From the NCBI GenBank assembly GCA_018389105.1, contig JACATO010001096.1, forward strand, positions 702,915 through 766,914: a stretch of DNA of 64,000 nt, in the 5' to 3' direction. Each line of letters begins with the position of its first letter. Position 1 is the stretch's first letter. A program made the position numbers and the translations under genes. Positions 48,819 to 60,362 of the stretch are shown here, piece by piece. The notes beneath the pieces are model-generated. The model did not search any database, had not been told where the DNA came from, and saw only the letters and a program-made list of their open reading frames with translations. The DNA comes from Nautilus pompilius. Its lineage: Eukaryota; Mollusca; Cephalopoda; Nautilida; Nautilidae.

Positions 48819-51800
48819 TCCTCCGCCTCATCACTTTACTGATTATCAACCCCCAACGTGTGCCCTGAACGATCATAGGGAGTCTAACTCAACATTTTAT
48901 CTGTTTCTGCGGTGTCCCCCCCTTTCAATTCCGCTAAACGTATCAGAGACTCCAGCTGCGCTTTTGGATCCATCCCTCGTTTGGATTTAGTTTTGTGGAT
49001 TTAGATATGGAAAATCAGAGAGGCAGGGAAAACACTTTTAAAAACTTATTTAAAGTCCTTCCTACAGAAAGGTTGGAGGTCTTTCATGTAAACTCTGATT
49101 CTTTCTGCTATACATCTCAAGCCGTGACAGTGCGATTACAGTCTCTAATATCCGACTTTAACCCTATATCCGCTGGTTTCACGTAATGTACTTTGAATAC
49201 CAAAAGATCTATTTAATTGAATGCAGTTGAAAAAGTTAAGAGTTCATTGCCGGAAGTTTTTCCTCTCTTACTTTCGGTTCTCTAAACCCAGTGACGGGAT
49301 ATACTGAGTTATCTCTCTTGAATGAGATTAAACAATGCATCTGCAATATTCGTTGTCGTGCACCACCTTGATGATTCTTTTGAGTCTTGCAACGATTTCA
49401 TTGGCTCTCCGATGTCTGCAGCGTCAGCGTGAACTGGGTTTTCATTGGATTACTGAGAAACATCTGAAAGCTACTTTAATTAAAGAAACTCGGGTCACAA
49501 GAAACGAAAAATTAAAAAAAAAACAAAAATAGCACTTTTTCATTAGGTGTATCATACAATTTCCAGGCATTAGGACTACGACAGATTAGGAACAATGAAT
49601 AACAATAATTTCGTTGTGCCTAAGTAATTTTTTTTAATGTTTATATACATAATAAAAAGCACACGGGAATGTGTAAATGGTGAACATAGTTTTTTTTAAA
49701 TGAAGAAAGCAGAGCAAATTTTTGGTAAATGTTGTCCCAAGATCTACCACTGGGACATCTCTATTGTCAGGAGTCGTAGTGACATCATACAAAACTTCCC
49801 ACTTCTGGAAACGAGAAAGCCAAGCGTACATCATCTGAAATAGCTACAGCCCGAAGGCTTACACAGCAGCGCATTCTGGCGATGTCCAACAGAGTGAGAG
49901 CTATAAAGACCATAGCTTTAGGATACCTGGACAAATAAAAGAGGATGCCAAGCGCTGAAAGCTGAAGCAGAACGGTTGCAGAGAGGAGGCGTCATTCTTG
50001 GAAAAGTAAAAGAGAGCCAGCCGTTGTCAGTGCGAAGATATGCCAGATGACAGACACTCTCTTGCGTTCTTGGAAAAAAGATGTCTAAATCTACCAAGAG
50101 AGCACTCAAAAAGGAATTAATACTGTCTCGGTTTTACTAAGTCGTCGCATATTTTGAAAAAAACACTGATGAATTACACAATAAGGGGTAATTTTAGTAT
50201 ATTGAGGCTGTGCGGGTTTAATAAATGAAGAAAATCTAAATAAATAGTGTTTTCGAGAGGGATTTGAGTAACGACCGTAACATTAAGTTTTCACGTCGCT
50301 AATTAATAAAGAAATATTTTAGCAGCAGGACGGAACTGCTACACGGGTCTGGTGGAACCAAGAGAAATTATAGAGTTATTGAGTAATTTGTCAAAAATTA
50401 ATGATCAGTTGTTCAGACATTTTGACAATTATAAAGCATGCCGGATAATTTGATTTCTCTTCTACAGAATAAATATCCAATTTATATTTAATAGGAACAG
50501 TAACCGTGAGATAATGACTCTTGCCAAGGAAATGTATCAAAGATGCGATAAATCCAGAAATATAGACCGGGTCTCTAGATAACTGGAGGTTAGAGGGATG
50601 AAGCACAATTGAAATATTGCAAAGATTCCTCTGAGCTGCAATCTGCAGACCCGAGTGGGTGACTGTGGGGGCGATTTTAATCAGATTTAAAGCCGTCTTA
50701 AGTAGCAGCTAAAGGAAGTCGAAAGGAAAACAACCGGGTTTTGACGGCACCTATCTGAGTTTCTCCCGGTACCAAGACCACTGAGCCTTCTACTGCTGTT
50801 CTTCTCCGTCCAGTTTACCATCAGTACAGTGACTCGACTCGTAATCGAGTGACAGAGAGCGCGCTTATTCTCCCCCCCCCCATTGACCTGCCAGCAATAA
50901 GACAGAACCGCAGGCGAAAACACATCCGGCATACCGCCGTCGTTGTTAGTGTTCTTCTGTTTTTGGCATTATCGCCTGATCGCTCGCATCCAATAACCTT
51001 CTGCAACCCCTATGACCTCTGTACCACGGCTTCTTCGCGGAATCGTAGCGGAGTGACCCGGAGTTTTAAAGTCTCGCTGAGAGTCGTATAAAGGGTGTAG
51101 AACTACATCGGTAGCTCACCGACCGCCGAAGCCAAAGGCGCTGGGTAGGCGGACATCTTGGCTGGAAAAAATGATTTCTTCAGTGTTAATTATTAGGGAC
51201 CTCGTTAATGGAGAAGCGTGAAAATTTCCTCCATTACTAACTCTCTTCCTGTAAACAGAACTAACCAAGCAAATTAAGTTTTAAATGATTATAGAGCAGA
51301 CAGATCTTCGAGAAATCTTTTTCTTTATTAATCCAGAAGGACCACATTAAGTTGGAGCAAAACAAAAACAAAAAAAATCCACCTTAAAATGAAAGTAGGC
51401 GCCATTTCTCCTGCCTCCGAGAAGCCGCTGCCGAGACCTCTATTAACCAGCGAACAGCAGTCGAGAAAGGCGGAACTTCCGGCAGTAAAGAAGTGAATGG
51501 TTTCTTTTATTATTTGATAAATTAAATAAACAATGAAAACTCTTAGAGCTGCTTGAAGAAAACACGAATCTCCATCTCGCCTCCATCGGTAACCACTTTT
51601 ATTAATCAGTAAAATTGCAACAGGGGCGATGGAGAACGGAACTGTGAGAAAGTTCGAATACTTTCGATTTACTGTTACAAAACAAACTGAAAATGGTGAG
51701 GAATTCGGGGGGGTTGTTGCATATTTTAAATAATGAGCCTGGTGTGAGAGAAGCTGTCCGGACGCTGCCAGGTGTGAGAATGCTAATGGTTCTAATCGTG

Positions 51801-51970
51801 ACGAATTTTTAGCCAAGATCAATAACAATCTCCGGCGGGGAAAGGGTTAGAACCCTGATGATTTTTTGTTGCCTTCTTGTGTGAACGTAACTAAAGGTAG
51901 ATAAGAACTGACCAGCTTCCGCGTCCCTATCCGTAAACCTGACAGGCTCGCTTCGTTTACATGACTTGCC
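48819..51970. other. Gene-free intergenic region
   Basis: No gene recognised. A 166-codon minus frame at 51,328-51,828 is the longest non-repetitive frame in the window. It is rich in hydrophobic residues but has no domain, no signal I trust and no neighbouring exon, so I treat it as chance. A short inverted repeat ACTCGA...TCGAGT lies at 50,832-50,850, and a run of ten C at about 50,872-50,881. Confidence 0.4.
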
Positions 51971-52316
51971 CATCACTAGCTGAACGTCCAGTCTGCTAGC
52001 CCCCTGCTGGGAACGGACCCACCACTAGCTGAACGTCCAGTCTGCTAGCCCCCTGCTGGGAACGGACCCACCACTAGCTGAACGTCCAGTCTGCTAGCCC
52101 CCTGCTGGGAACGGACCCACCACTAGCTGAACGTCCAGTCTGCTAGCCCCCTGCTGGGAACGGACCCACCACTAGCTGAACGTCCAGTCTGCTAGCCCCC
52201 TGCTGGGAACGGACCCACCACTAGCTGAACGTCCAGTCTGCTAGCCCCCTGCTGGGAACGGACCCACCACTAGCTGAACGTCCAGTCTGCTAGCCCCCTG
52301 CTGGGAACGGACCCAC
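51971..52316. repeat. Seven-copy 49-bp minisatellite, near-perfect
   Basis: The unit is ACCACTAGCTGAACGTCCAG followed by TCTGCTAGCCCCCTGCTGGG and AACGGACCC, 49 bp, repeated seven times. The copies are identical as far as I can read, apart from the start of the first unit (ATCACTAGC). Such uniformity implies recent expansion or active homogenisation. The unit contains two CTAGC words (ACTAGCTG and GCTAGCCC). There is no open frame through it. Confidence 0.97.
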
Positions 52317-53975
52317 AATCTCTCCCCCTCTGATCTCCTAAAATTACAGTTCTTTGCTCTCCACAAAAAACGCATTTTTTTTCTCACTTTGAATAAAAAA
52401 ATATATTTCAAGCCAGAAGAAACTTAAAATGGCTTAATTAACTGGAAGGTCAATTAAGCAGTAACAAACTATCACATTACTTTGTTTTCTGGAAACTTTG
52501 TTGTTGTCGATGTTAGCGGGGATTTTTTTTTTCGATTTTCTCTCGGCAAAGGACGAGCTGTGATTAGCGGTGGAGCCGGAATAGAAGGGGAAACTCTGGA
52601 ACATCTTCCTTTTATTCAGTTACTGGCTGACAGCAATAATTTCGTCAGATTCGTTGAAAATTTGTAGTGCTAAGGGGACTATTGAAAAATTTAACGAATG
52701 TCAGTCTAAACTTATTAGGGGCTGAGATTCTGTATTTTCTTTAATGAGGCGTTCAGAATTTCCTTTTCGCCCCGTTTTTTTCTCTCTCTTTCACATCCGT
52801 TTCCCAGTTTTTCCGATCCTGTCGGTTTTCCAGGGTTCCGACGAATGCTGTCCTGCTCTCTTCTTGCGGCCCCAGACCGTCCGCGGCAGTTCCGGAAGTA
52901 GATACGAGGAAATATTCCGCCGGATGTGCCGGCTTGGGCTTCCTTCTCTTTCCTTAAATAGAACCACGTTCGAGTTTCTGATTGGCTCAGTAAAGAACTA
53001 AACCATCGCGGGAACCTGCTGGTCGATCTTTTGGAGTCCCTTCCGGCACAGTCGGTAGGTGAGGGGTCGACTTTCGTTAAAACTTAGACATTTTAAACAG
53101 CCTCGTCAACCAGACAGACCTCGGCTGGACCGACAGAAGACAGGAAAACGCGTGGCCCAAAGTTAACAGCGAGAATAGGCCGTGTCGAGACGGTATGGCG
53201 CTGGACGTGGACATGGCGGAGGCGTCCTCCTATCGAGAAAAACGAAGCAGTTCCACAACCGACTCGTTAACTCGGAGTGGCGCCATCTAGTTCTCTGAAG
53301 TCAGCCATGTCGGAAAGAGCAACGAGGACGAGCTTCCGGACGGCCGCAGTGAAGACTCGGTCCCGCATTCGAATGGACGACGGTCACGTTTTCAAAAAGC
53401 GCCACCATGTGGAGAAATAGCTACTGATATACGAAAATTAGGGAGTCCGTGGAAAGGGCTCAGAAGGTTTCGTTGAAGTAAACATATCAAACTTTTTATC
53501 CTTAATCCGGGCAGTTTCCAAGAAGCATCCGGGAATCGTTAAAGATGGCGCTATATGGTTCGCACCGGTACCGACAACTTCCAAACAAAGGGATGAGTAG
53601 ACAGCAGCAGGGAGCTGCTTAACTTAATCCTCTCCGAACCCTAACACCTCCCTTAACGAAAACCAGTTAGCACCACCGGGGAGGGGCATAACAAAGGAAA
53701 AAACAAACAAACACCAGGAATTTTAGAACTAAACTGAATTTTATTTTCAACGAAAAACTTTTAATAGTAAAAAAAAATTGTTTTTTTTTTGTTTTTTTTT
53801 TAAGAGAGAAAGAATACGAGAAGTTTGTTGTCTGTGTTCTGTACCAGAGGGGAGAGTAGGCGGTTCTGTGCGATAGACGGCGAACGAGGGGCTCTCAGCA
53901 CCCGCGTACAAATAGAAACAAGTATTGCCACCAACCGGCGTTTATTAGTGCCAACGTTTTCCATTATGCTTTTGT
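52317..53975. other. CpG-rich intergenic region with CTCF-like words
   Basis: No gene recognised. CpG density is high at about 52,850-53,600. Within this lie three words related to the CTCF core: 53,279-53,288 (minus, AGATGGCGCC), 53,398-53,412 (minus, near match CCACATGGTGGCGCT) and 53,543-53,552 (plus, AGATGGCGCT). T/A homopolymer tracts occur at about 53,768-53,802. Confidence 0.42.
53279..53552. promoter_or_regulatory. Cluster of CTCF-like words
   Basis: Two exact core matches (53,279-53,288 minus; 53,543-53,552 plus) and one 13-of-15 match to the longer motif (53,398-53,412 minus) fall within 274 bp in a CpG-rich stretch. Opposite orientations are present. This is motif matching by eye only. 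Confidence 0.28.
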
Positions 53976-54166
53976 ATGATAGAGAGAGAGAGAGAGAGGG
54001 GGGGAGAGAGAGAGAGAGAGAGATTGAGAGAGAGAGAGAGATGGAGAGAGAGAGGAGAGAGAGAGGGGAGAGAGAGAGAGAGATGGAGAAGAGAGAGAGA
54101 TGGAGAGAGAGAGGGGGGGAGAGAGAGAGAGAGAGAGATGGAGCGAGAGAGAGAGAGAGAGAGATG

Positions 54167-54197
<31 letters not shown>

Positions 54198-54202
54198 AGA
54201 TG

Positions 54203-54234
<32 letters not shown>

Positions 54235-54260
54235 ACGAGAGAGAGAGAGAGAGAGAAGAG
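53976..54260. repeat. (GA)n array with GATG interruptions
   Basis: (GA)n with GGGG and GATGGAGAGAG interruptions over about 285 bp. Unlike the 24.5-kb array it contains no TGACGTCA. Glu/Arg-rich (+) and Ser/Leu-rich (-) frames here are repeat translations. Confidence 0.95.
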
Positions 54261-56404
54261 TCCCTTTTGGTTCTGATGTTTTAAATATAGAATAAAATGA
54301 ACTTTCCTTCCAACTGAGCTGTTAAAAGTATCTCTAGAAAACCCCGTCTGGCTACTTGCTGGTTTAATTTCCCTTTCAGCTGGCAGTACAGTGATGCTGA
54401 CAGCGGAGCACATTTGAAGACATCCGTATGCCCACAACAGAGTCTGCCTGACACAGCGTCTCGCCTTTCGCACCTCCCTCTTTACGTTTTTCTCTTTTCC
54501 AAAATGCTGGCATAATATCAAACAGCGATATCGCCACAGAACTTGATAAAGTTTAAATCCCACGTGACCTGTGATCTCGTATTGCACAGCTGTTCCAAAA
54601 TGTTCGCTGCTCGTTCGAAAGCTTGCAGGGAAACAAGTGCCAAATGTAACCGGGTATTTCTCTTCCGGAACCGAATATAATAACTGTATTAAAACTTTCT
54701 TACGGATAGGGTTAATGAACCATTACTAGAGGGACACTTTAATTTTAATATATCTTAAGACAGTTAGAAGCTTTAAGAATCAGACAGGCTTTCTTTTTAG
54801 TTATCATTTAAATACAAAGGTGCACCCTTCCTTTCTCTGTTTGGGTAATCAGCCGTAATTAGCTACAGCAGAACCATTATTCCGACAAACCGGTGGTTTT
54901 TTTCACTCAGAATATAACGACGTCTTCACTCATCAGCGGCAGGTTTATTGTTGGTACCCCACAGGTGGCAGCACAGTAGCCACTACTAATGGGGTTTACC
55001 AAAAAAACAGAGTGCCGGAACGAAGAGCTGGAGTGTAGCCGGTGCAGTGGTTTAGATTCCAGAAAACATCAGAAGCCCCACCTTCGGTAGACCACGAGAT
55101 TCTTTCTCCCTGCCCCTTCTTCTGTTTACGGGAGAGGCAATAATTAGAAGGGAGATAACACGGCACGGATTTCTTGTAGCACAAGTTGTCATCACTTCGC
55201 GGTCTTTGTCTTTTTCAGTTGGAGGCGAAGCGACGACGTTCATCGCGGTGATTGTGCGGGAGACTCCGCTTTAAGACTGGGTTGTTGTTAATCTCCCGGC
55301 ACCGGACCCGTGATTTATCCACCGGAGAGAAGGCGAAGTAGTCAATTAGCAGACTACTCCTGTCGTCGGCCTGCCTCACTGATTTGTGAAGCCAGGCTTA
55401 GCAGGTCTCTGCTCGCCGGTTATTCATTAGAAAGAAAGGAGAGAAATCAATAAGGTGAAACTTAAAGTAGCAGGCAGAATCTTCTCACAAGATATTCTTT
55501 AAGTGTGAAAAAGAAAAGAAAAAGATTCCGTCTTAAATCCCTGTTGCGAAGCCTCTGTCAGCAGAAAACGGTCGACGTAGAGTTCCAACGTTCAGGATCC
55601 ATTTCGTTCTCATAGCAGCCGAGGGATCACGGAAAGTTTCCCACGACATCTGTTCCCCCGAGTCGAAAAACCCCACGTCCGTACTCCACACGCACCTATA
55701 CCTACACATGTTTCTTGGAGTAGAGTTAGAATTTGTCGAGAACCCAGGAATCTTCTGGTAGGTTTAATAAAGGAAATGTTATCTTCCGGCGAGTGGACCT
55801 GTCCCAAGCCTCTACCGTTTTTTGTTGTTGAGTTGTAAGATGAACGCACAACGAGCCATGCACCTTAACATGGGAAATATTCCTCGCGCTACTTTCATCT
55901 TCCGACTTCTAAGCGGCTAAGTTCCAACAAGAACCAGCCAAAGGCGATAATTATAGAGTCAACCGAGTGGACATTAGACACGCCAGGTGAATCAAACCTT
56001 CAGATGGTAAACTGGGAACTGTATAGAACCCTGGCTTTCTCGATATCTTTGCTAATCAATGACCATTGATCTTGTGCTTTCTTCCACGCGGTTAACTCCC
56101 GTCCACCATCTTTTGAAGACGATCTAATATCTGTTGGGAATAGAACATTTTTCTGAAAAACAAAGCCATTAATTTATTCAGAAATTCCATTACGAACGCT
56201 TTTTATATAACCAATTACTTTAAAATTCTGCATTTATGGAGGTTTCTGTTTGTATATTCATTAAAACTGATCACTTCTTTTGTTTGTTTTTAAAAACAGA
56301 GATGGATTTTTTCAAAATTTCTTTTAGTCTCCGAAAAAAACAACAACAACAAAAAACAGTTGATATTGTTATTTGTAAAGTCATGAGGCTTTTATAAAGT
56401 AAAA
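54261..56404. other. Gene-free intergenic region
   Basis: No gene recognised. A CTCF-like core AGGTGGCAGC is at 54,963-54,972 (plus). A short CAA-rich tract lies near 56,338-56,352. Frames of under 100 codons only. Confidence 0.42.
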
Positions 56405-56470
56405 TCTGATATTGGACGGGCCACAGGTTGAGGAACTGGGTTCGAATCCCGGTCGGGACGGGTTTGCTTT
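56405..56470 (+). repeat. Possible tRNA-derived SINE fragment (B-box half)
   Basis: GGGTTCGAATCCCGGTCGGG at 56,438-56,457 has the form of a tRNA T-arm and 3' acceptor side, including a perfect B box (GGTTCGAATCC). Upstream, ATTGGACGGGCCACAGGTTG resembles a degraded anticodon arm, but no A box is seen at the proper distance. It is likely a 5'-truncated or decayed SINE head, not a functional tRNA. Confidence 0.38.
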
Positions 56471-59400
56471 GTCGTACCTCCCAAGCACGGATTTTGACCC
56501 TTTTTTCATAACCATTTTGACTGTCTGGGTTTCCTTTCATATCCAAAAATGAAGGATATTAGCAGAATTTCTCATTTTGCAACAGCATTTGTCGAAGAAG
56601 GCAGCGAGACGCCGCCTTAACTTCCGTGTATCCGGCATGGCTCCGAGCCACAAACAATCGTCTCTGCTGCCATATCAGGAGAACAGTCCACATGTTGCGA
56701 CAAGGTTTGACTTGTGACGCTGTAGGTCTCCGCTCTTCTATCAAAGACCGATGTGCCATTCAGAATCCTCTTCACTGCTTATACGTTAGAATCTACGGTA
56801 GTTTTAAAAATATAGACTGATGTGTGGCGAACCATCCTGCTCTGGCTGAGCCGCCGGGTACGTATCAACTTGGGTCCGACATAATCTGCTAGTGTTCTTC
56901 TGGCTCTTATGTACCAGTCTAGCAGCCTGAGTTTTCTCCAGGCACTCTGATTTCCTCCCACAGCTAAACAGAGAAGTTTAAGTAGTGACTTTCAATTTCC
57001 TGCTGCAGATGGAAGTGCCAGGGCTCCACGAGGCGAAGAAATAGCAGCGCTTGCTGGCAATAAAAACATTTGGAAGTATTAGCCAAGAAAACCACCCCAT
57101 AAATGAAATCTTACCCAAAGTTGAATATTTACTGTGCACACTGTCAATGTACAACCACGCTTAGAATCTATACATCGAATTATCTGATATAATCATGGCG
57201 AAAAAAGAATCTAATAAAGTGGATTTAAGATAGAGAAATTGGAAGGCAAAATAAATACTCTTTTCTTGCTTTACCAATTCTAAACGCATGGTTTCTTGCT
57301 ATAATTGTCTGTTGTTGCGTGTATAACTTCATAGTGTTGTTAGAAAGCTGGAATGTATTAAGACGCAAATACAGATATATACTGCACAAAAATGTAGTAC
57401 AGCAACAAACGGTGGCACCAAAAGTATAGTGAGCTACTTCTTACCTATTTTTTTCATTTTGTACTGGGATGTTTTAAATACCTCAGATTTCGTCAGATTA
57501 CGGTCTTTTTTTCTAGATCTCGTATAGACTCACAGTGCTGTTTCAACTGAAAGGTGTGCAACCGGAGTGCCAAGCAAGTTGGGCCTTAGCGGGACTCATT
57601 CTAACCCCAAGTGACCAATACTAATGTCTGATCATCTATAGACTTTGGCCATTTCCGTACCAAGCCACACAGTCTTTGTTTCCATCTCAGATGTCTTCTC
57701 TTTTTGATTTTTGAGCTATTTAATTTCTTTTTTTTAAAAAAAACTGTCGATATTTGGGCTGGCACCAGTCTTCCTTGCACCATTCCGCCCGAACCAGAAA
57801 CCAGTTTCGAGAAGAAAGAGTGGCGTCAGCCGCGCCAGGATATTTTTGGTCCTTATATTCTAGCAACAAAAACGTTGAGATGTTTTGCCCCGGCTCACAG
57901 ATAGAGACTGGACTGGCCGATGACGGTATAGGCGCCAACCCAGACATTTATGCGCCCTCTACCCACCAGGTTGACATTTAGTTCTTCTGGACGGCTTCGC
58001 ACGAAGTTCGGCAGGACTAAAAATCTACAGGTTTGTCTGATCTTATTGCTTTTGTCTAAAGTTTCTCTGTATTCAGGTCTCAGGGGGGGAAGTCATATGT
58101 GGCTGTTATACTTGGTACGAGCTACCGGGTAAGTAGGAAAAAAATCTACTCGTTCCTTCCATGAGAGGGCTGGCAGAACAAAAGACTTTCTCTAAGGCAG
58201 CGGCAGATGGTGACGACAGTGGTGTGATACCGTCTCAGACGGCGCAGACATTTGAAAAACAATTTAAATAGATCTTTACCCTCAAGACAATCTCGATGAG
58301 TGGCTCACAGATGTTATATCTTAGTGATAATCTTCAGTAGGCGACTGGCAAAGCTTGGAATTCATTGTCGCGAGCCGGCTGAAGAATTTCTGCCAAATCA
58401 AATTAAAAGAGGCGGAAAATTCAATCGGCTGAAAGGTATGAATGGAGGATTTTGTGTTAGATGCTGTCCTTTGTTGTTTGTTTTTTTTGAATGCTTGCTG
58501 AAGGCTTTCAACCCATAGTTTGTGGATACAGTGAACAATGTCTTTTGCATCCTTTTCATTTCTTTCTTTAAAATAAAACATCCGCATACAATTCAAACAT
58601 ACGAGAGGTTAGGTTCCCCAGGCAAGATGGGAGATTATACGTTTTAAAAAAAATAGGCCAGTAACCTGACTGGCCATAAGCCCGAGTGAAAATCCTGGCA
58701 ATACATCGGTGTATTCTTCACGAACCTGCGGGGAAACCGGAGCCCATCTACCTTTGAGCCCTTTACCTGACGACGCAATAGTCTAGCCCCATTTTGTGGC
58801 TCTAGTGATCCCATTTTTGAAGACAATAACAAACTAAAAGAACCATATGTAACTTTTCTCCTTCTCTGTCGTCCATCGGTAGCCAGTCGCGCTCTCCATC
58901 GCATAAGACGACCGAGAAACATGCTTACTGGACCGTGACAGCTGCTTCTTAAACTAGTCAACAAACAAACAGACTGGCGAAGTCTTACTGAAGCCTACTA
59001 GTCCGACTCGACTTTATCAATGAAGTCGAAGCTTTGTGTACAGGCGTTAGATTATTTTAAAAAAGGGCAACGGATGCTTCTCTGTATTTTACTCTTATTA
59101 CAAGGAAATCGACTGGGTCTGGAAAACAAACCGGGGGAGCGGAGAGATGAATGCAGAATACAAGAGCCGCAGATGACGGACAGAAACAGGTTCGTAATGA
59201 AAACTGGATAAGAGAGACAGGGGTTGGAAACGTCAGAGAACCCGGCCGGCTTAAGTACTTTTATAAAGACTGCGTGCAGGAAAAGATCATCGATCGCTGG
59301 GCTGCCGAAGGTGCGAGCAGGAACGAAGTGGCGAATAAATCCGTCACACGTTTTTTTTTACAATTTTGCCTTATTCTTTCAAGATTCGCGTCACTGTCAG

Positions 59401-60062
59401 CTTCTCTGTTCCCGATAACACACCTAAGCGTGGCCGATGTTGGCGAAACCTCAATTACACTGGTAGTGAATGGGAAATGTACGAAAAACCTGGAATGATC
59501 CGTTTTCGGAAATATATTTTCTTAAATTGTAAATGAACTGGTGGCAGCTATGTGATGGGGAATGCGAAAACTAATTGTCGGGTCCAATGTTAAATCAATC
59601 ACTGATTCCTCTGTTACAGAAAAACCGAATATCATCAACCCTGCCTTCTTTTCTTGATAAATGTCCTCGCGACTTTAGATAATTGTCTGACTTTGAAATT
59701 TAGATAAAAATTCCTTCTATCCATGTTCATGACAATGAGAATAAATGTCAGGTGTCTTTATTTTTTATTTTGTAGAAATAGGAAGAAAACAAATTCTAAC
59801 AATTAAAGCCAAATGCACCCAGAAAATTCTGCGTTATTCCCCCCTTGAGTTAATATATACTTTTATGACATTTTTTTCTTTGTCAAATGATAGAAGTGAA
59901 GCCGAGGAATTGTTGGCGCCGCTGTATTCGCGCAGATATAAAAGTTAAATTTTAAAAAAGAACTTGTTTCATTCAGTCACCACAATTAGAGAAGACAATA
60001 CGCAAGGAAGAACACTGCGGACGAGTAAAGTAAATTTTGAAATTTGGCTCCTTATATGTTCA
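56471..60062. other. Gene-free intergenic region
   Basis: No gene recognised in 3.6 kb. Frames of up to 115 codons (59,151-59,498 plus, 58,644-58,964 minus) have no motif I know. It is AT-rich at 57.1-57.5 kb and 59.5-60.0 kb. Confidence 0.42.
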
Positions 60063-60064
60063 AG

Positions 60065-60098
<34 letters not shown>

Positions 60099-60262
60099 AG
60101 AGAGATGATGAGAGAAGGAGAGAGAGATACATAGAGAGAGAGAGAGATGATGATGAGAGGAGAGAGAGAGAGATATGATGATGATGATGATAAGAGAGGG
60201 AGAGAGAGATGATGATGATGAGAGAGAGAGAGATGATGATGAGAGAGAGAGACAGAGAGAGC
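60063..60262. repeat. (GA)n/GATGATGATG array
   Basis: (GA)n is interspersed with GATGATGATGAG blocks near 60,147, 60,176, 60,209 and 60,233, the same block found in the arrays at 24.5 kb and (as complement) 40.4 kb, but here without TGACGTCA. It ends in GTGTGCGTGTGTGTGTG at about 60,262-60,278. Confidence 0.93.
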
Positions 60263-60316
60263 GTGTGCGTGTGTGTGTGAGCAAGTGTTCAGCTAAGTCC
60301 TTCCGGAAAAAAGTCA

Positions 60317-60356
60317 TTTTCGATTATTTGATTTAAAATATATCAAATATCGAAAA
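60317..60356. repeat. Imperfect palindrome (hairpin)
   Basis: TTTTCGATTATTTGAT (60,317-60,332) faces ATCAAATATCGAAAA (60,342-60,356) across a 9-base AT-rich spacer. The arms pair over 15 bases with one bulged T. A further ATCGATAAAT follows. It may be a small MITE remnant or chance in AT-rich sequence. Confidence 0.55.
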
Positions 60357-60362
60357 TCGATA

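Noticed and set aside
15987-50881. Runs of nine or more C on the + strand (15,987; 16,304; 28,711; 40,214; 50,872)
   Set aside because: Homopolymers are error-prone in assemblies and the strand bias is based on only five cases, so no claim is made.
51328-51828. 166-codon minus-strand frame with hydrophobic stretches
   Set aside because: Longest non-repetitive frame, but no recognisable domain, splice context or transcript evidence; its length is within chance for a 64-kb window.
53825-54587. 156-codon (+) and 207-codon (-) frames
   Set aside because: Dominated by the (GA)n array; the non-repetitive ends show no domain.
53976-60262. GA arrays as possible CRISPR or regulated repeat arrays
   Set aside because: They lack unique spacers and regular repeats; ordinary simple-sequence DNA in a eukaryotic genome.
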